A DNA stretch of 60,324 nt from contig JAEZFW010000078.1 of the NCBI GenBank assembly GCA_023417315.1, positions 1-60,324 of the forward strand, in the 5' to 3' direction. A program made the translations under genes and the position numbers. This document shows positions 57,552 through 60,324 of the stretch, in pieces. The notes beneath the pieces are model-generated. The model was not told where the DNA came from. It ran no database searches and saw only the letters and a program-made list of their open reading frames with translations. The stretch's first letter is position 1, and each line of letters starts with the position of its first letter. This DNA comes from Pseudomonadota bacterium (GTDB taxonomy: Bacteria; Pseudomonadota; Gammaproteobacteria; Steroidobacterales; Steroidobacteraceae).

Positions 57552-58322
57552 TCAAAGCCGGTAGCCCCGGTGCAAGGCCACGATGCCGCCGCTCAAGTTG
57601 TGATAACGACACTGCTCGAGTCCCGCTTCCTGCATCATCTGAAGCAAATCGTCTTGACGAGGAAAACGGCGGATCGATTCGGCCAGATACCGATAGCTTG
57701 CCTCGTCCTTCGCGACGAGCTTGCCGAGCCAAGGCAGAACCGAGAACGAGTACGCGTCGTACAACGGTTTGAGACCCGGTGCGACGGGGTGCGAGAACTC
57801 GAGCACGAGTAGCTGACCACCGGGTTTGAGCACACGCGCCATCGACCGCAACGCTGCGGCCTTGTCCGTGACATTACGAAGTCCAAAACCGATCGTCACG
57901 CAATCGAAGGACGCATCGGAGAATGGCAGGCGCTCAGCATTCGCCAGCGCGTAACGGATATTCGTCACGAGCCCTCGATCGATCAACGCATCGCGGCCAT
58001 GACTCAGCATTGCGGAATTGATATCGGTGAGCAGCACCAGTCCGGTCGGTCCAACTTGCTTGGCCATGCCGGCCGCAAGATCTCCCGTGCCGCCTGCCAC
58101 ATCGAGCGCCTTCTGGCCGGGACGCAGACCGGTCTGAGATAACGTGAATGTCTTCCATACCCGATGCGCCCCGCCTGACATCAGGTCATTCATCAAGTCA
58201 TAGTTCGGCGCGACGGATTCGAACACGGCTCGTACCCGGCGCGCCTTGTCGCCGACGGGCACTTCTTGGTAGCCGAAATCGGTCGTGCCCGAACGTGGAA
58301 GGTTGTCGCGGTCAGCTGCCAT
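57552..58322 (-). CDS. ubiE: Ubiquinone/menaquinone C-methyltransferase
   Basis: The 256-residue methyltransferase has the UbiE signature blocks: TDFGYQEVPVGDKARRVRAVFESVAPNYDLMNDLMS, the SAM motif ALDVAGGTGDLA, and GFGLRNVTDKAAALRSMARVLKPGG with VLEFSHP. It methylates the quinone ring using S-adenosylmethionine. It stands 22 bases before ubiJ on the same strand and is separated from the hslU block by ~260 bases. Confidence 0.97.
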   Translation of the reverse strand: MAADRDNLPRSGTTDFGYQEVPVGDKARRVRAVFESVAPNYDLMNDLMSGGAHRVWKTFTLSQTGLRPGQKALDVAGGTGDLAAGMAKQVGPTGLVLLTDINSAMLSHGRDALIDRGLVTNIRYALANAERLPFSDASFDCVTIGFGLRNVTDKAAALRSMARVLKPGGQLLVLEFSHPVAPGLKPLYDAYSFSVLPWLGKLVAKDEASYRYLAESIRRFPRQDDLLQMMQEAGLEQCRYHNLSGGIVALHRGYRL

Positions 58323-58581
58323 GGCCGCATTCTAGCAATGTGCCGCGCTAGCCGGGGGCGAGAAGAGGTGGCCAGAGAGCCTTTCAACGCTCTCTGCAAG
58401 GCAGACATTACCGAGCAGAAGGAATACGTTCGCGGAGAGGGGAGAGGGTGAGATTCGAAAACTGACTTGCGATGGATCTCTGCGGCTTCGCGTGAGCACT
58501 CGGCGTTCTATCCCTCGCAGTCTCGATCACTACGTCGCCTCCGGACGCTTGCCGTCACTCGTCACCCGTCACGGGCACGCT
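58323..58581. other. Spacer between DUF971 and ubiE
   Basis: This stretch holds a small hairpin GAGAGC-ctttcaac-GCTCTC (58375-58394) and an unpaired CGTCACTCGTCAC... array (58556-58580) just after the DUF971 stop. No gene is seen. A ubiE promoter is expected near 58325-58400 on the minus strand, but no clear box was found. Confidence 0.5.
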
Positions 58582-58959
58582 TCACTTCCCTGTGGGATAA
58601 GGAATGCCGAGATCGTTCAGTCGATCCAGATATTTCTGCCATTTCTGCTCGTGTTCGTGGCCGAGCTCGTAGAGATAGTCCCAGGTGTAAAGCCCGGTAT
58701 CGTGGCCATCATCGAACACGAGTCGAACGGCATAGTTGCCGACCGGCTCCACTTTCGTCACGAGCACAGTGTGCTTACCAATCTGCAGCGTCTCCTGACC
58801 CGGGCCGTGGCCTCTGACTTCGGCAGATGGCGAGTACACGCGCAAATATTCGAACGGAAGCTCGAACTGAGCGCCATCCGAGAATGCAACAGCCAGAACG
58901 CGTGAGCGTGTACGAAGCGTGAGCGAGGTGGGGTGGCGAGCCATAGATGGGCGTGACAT
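58582..58959 (-). CDS. DUF971 (gamma-butyrobetaine hydroxylase N-terminal-like) protein
   Basis: The 125-residue protein has the DUF971 sequence (VLAVAFSDGAQFELPFEYLRVYSPSAEVRGHG and VGNYAVRLVFDDGHDTGLYTWDYLYELG). It lacks the usual Zn cysteines of longer GBBH enzymes and is the small domain alone. The start is a GTG at 58962 or ATG at 58959, immediately after the hslU stop, so it is coupled to hslU. Genes of this type follow hslVU in many Xanthomonadales-like genomes. Function is not established; links to Fe-S or quinone proteins are suggested. Confidence 0.9.
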   Translation of the reverse strand: MSRPSMARHPTSLTLRTRSRVLAVAFSDGAQFELPFEYLRVYSPSAEVRGHGPGQETLQIGKHTVLVTKVEPVGNYAVRLVFDDGHDTGLYTWDYLYELGHEHEQKWQKYLDRLNDLGIPYPTGK

Positions 58960-58961
58960 CA

Positions 58962-60299
58962 CTACAGAATGTACCTCGTCAGATCCTCGTCTTTGACGAG
59001 CTCACCCAAGTGCTTCTCGACGTACTCTGCATCGATGGTGATTTGAACACCGTTGCGATCCGCAGCCTCGTATGACAACGCCTCGAGTAGACGTTCGAGC
59101 ACCGTGTGCAAACGGCGTGCACCGATGTTCTCGGTACGCTCGTTGACCTGAAAAGAAACCTCGGCGATGCGGCGCACGCCGCTTTCGGCGAATTCGAGCT
59201 GCACGCCCTCGGTTGCGAGCAGTGCCTTGTACTGCGTGCAGAGCGATGCGTCGGGTTCAGTGAGAATACGAATGAAGTCCTCGACCTTCAGCGCATCGAG
59301 CTCCACTCGAATTGGGAAGCGCCCTTGCAGCTCCGGAATCAAGTCGGACGGCTTCGACATGTGGAAAGCGCCTGAAGCGATGAACAGGATGTGGTCCGTT
59401 CTCACGACCCCGTGCTTAGTGCTCACCGTGCTGCCTTCCACGAGCGGCAACAGATCGCGTTGCACACCTTCGCGCGAGACATCGGCGCCGTGCGTTTCCT
59501 GGCGGCGAGCGATCTTATCGATCTCGTCGATGAAGACGATGCCGTTCTGCTCGGCGTTCGCGAGCGCGCGCAGTTTCAGCTCTTCTTCGTTGATCATCTT
59601 CGCCGCTTCTTCGTCCGTCAGAAGCTTGAACGCCTCGCGGACTTTGACCTTACGCGTGCGCGTGCGCGCCCCGCCGAGATTGGAGAACATGTTCTGCAGC
59701 TGTTGTGTCAGGTCTTCCATGCCTGCGGGCGCCATGATCTCCACGCCGACGGGCAACGCACGTACTTCGACCTCGATCTCGCGATCGTCGAGCTGACCCT
59801 CGCGTAACATCTTGCGAAACTTCTGACGCGTGTCCCCGTCGCGCGCGTTCGGTTCGGGCTCGACGCCAAAGCCGATAGACTTCGGCCGCGGCAGCAAAGC
59901 ATCGAGCACGCGCTCTTCTGCCGCATCCATCGCGCGGTGACGAACTTTCTCCATCTCTTCCTCGCGCGTCATCTTGACAGCGATATCCATCAAATCCTTG
60001 ATGATCGAATCGACTTCTCGGCCCACGTAACCGACCTCGGTGAACTTCGTCGCCTCGACCTTGATGAAGGGCGCGCGCGCGAGCCGTGCGAGCCGCCGAG
60101 CGATCTCCGTCTTGCCCACACCCGTCGGGCCGATCATCAAGATGTTCTTCGGCGTGATCTCTGCGCGCAGATCTTCCTTGACCTGCATCCGCCGCCAACG
60201 ATTGCGCAATGCGATCGCCACGGCACGCTTTGCTGCACTCTGCCCGACGATGTGCTTGTCGAGCTCTTGAACGATTTCACGGGGAGTCATTGAGGACAT
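58962..60299 (-). CDS. hslU: HslU, ATPase subunit of the HslUV protease
   Basis: The 445-residue AAA+ protein is complete in the window. It has EIVQELDKHIVGQSAAKRAV at the start, Walker A GPTGVGKTEIARRLA, the I-domain (about residues 110-240), Walker B NGIVFIDEIDKIA and the sensor-2 and C-terminal YIL that docks into HslV. It unfolds proteins for HslV, whose gene should lie just outside the window upstream. ATG at 60299 or 60290 may be used. Its stop TAG touches the DUF971 start. Confidence 0.96.
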   Translation of the reverse strand: MSSMTPREIVQELDKHIVGQSAAKRAVAIALRNRWRRMQVKEDLRAEITPKNILMIGPTGVGKTEIARRLARLARAPFIKVEATKFTEVGYVGREVDSIIKDLMDIAVKMTREEEMEKVRHRAMDAAEERVLDALLPRPKSIGFGVEPEPNARDGDTRQKFRKMLREGQLDDREIEVEVRALPVGVEIMAPAGMEDLTQQLQNMFSNLGGARTRTRKVKVREAFKLLTDEEAAKMINEEELKLRALANAEQNGIVFIDEIDKIARRQETHGADVSREGVQRDLLPLVEGSTVSTKHGVVRTDHILFIASGAFHMSKPSDLIPELQGRFPIRVELDALKVEDFIRILTEPDASLCTQYKALLATEGVQLEFAESGVRRIAEVSFQVNERTENIGARRLHTVLERLLEALSYEAADRNGVQITIDAEYVEKHLGELVKDEDLTRYIL

Positions 60300-60324
60300 A
60301 GGAAAGAAGGGGATAGGGGATAGG

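Noticed and set aside
1..60324. tRNA, rRNA and IS transposase genes
   Set aside because: None was recognised on reading; a tRNAscan and IS search would be needed to exclude them fully.

Overview
The window is a chromosomal segment, about 60% G+C by eye, from a free-living gammaproteobacterium. The best guess is a Steroidobacter/Nevskiales/Xanthomonadales relative. This rests on gene content: a SapC / cupin-like / tryptophan-halogenase-like cluster, an attenuated trp operon, minCDE, and the hslU - DUF971 - ubiE - ubiJ - ubiB arrangement. No phage, plasmid, tRNA or rRNA gene was seen, and there is no IS transposase.

Layout. 1-5.8 kb: a SapC-like protein, a cupin-like HxD..H protein, a flavin-dependent halogenase and a DUF6445-type protein, then a membrane protein coupled to a Cys glutathione peroxidase. 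5.8-13.8 kb: MipA/OmpV, a CBS protein, an AtoE-type carrier, a diguanylate cyclase, a frameshifted tyrosine phosphatase, an aldo/keto reductase, a TonB-C-like protein and a TetR regulator with two operator-like palindromes. 14-19.7 kb: an ABC-F ATPase, an AT-richer winged-helix/TPR regulator and a YadG/YadH-type ABC exporter. 19.7-25.95 kb: an accessory island holding a frameshifted Rhs/YD-repeat gene and an anchored companion protein, bracketed by two copies of a ~278-bp element that looks like a structured RNA. 26-31.5 kb: small membrane proteins, a molybdopterin protein, a glycine-zipper lipoprotein-like protein, an LLM oxidoreductase and a GIY-YIG protein. 31.5-33.5 kb: minCDE. 33.7-40.3 kb: a nucleotidase, an ABC exporter, a repeat-bearing hypothetical, a sulfate-binding protein, a porin and Dps. 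40.4-47.3 kb: the complete trp operon, with a trpL leader carrying three tandem Trp codons and a terminator/antiterminator pair. 47.4-60.3 kb: a Cys/His small protein, a PKD autotransporter, an MHYT-GGDEF-EAL protein, LOG, PanD, DedA, and the ubiquinone/hslU cluster.

The most unusual feature is not a gene. The intergenic spaces are full of short tandem-repeat arrays built from several different words. At least nine times they are laid out as inverted pairs around 25-275 bp of unrelated sequence, so a transcript could fold into a long hairpin. One word family abuts the trpC start codon and lies in frame inside trpA. Together with the 278-bp element these are the best candidates for something undescribed.
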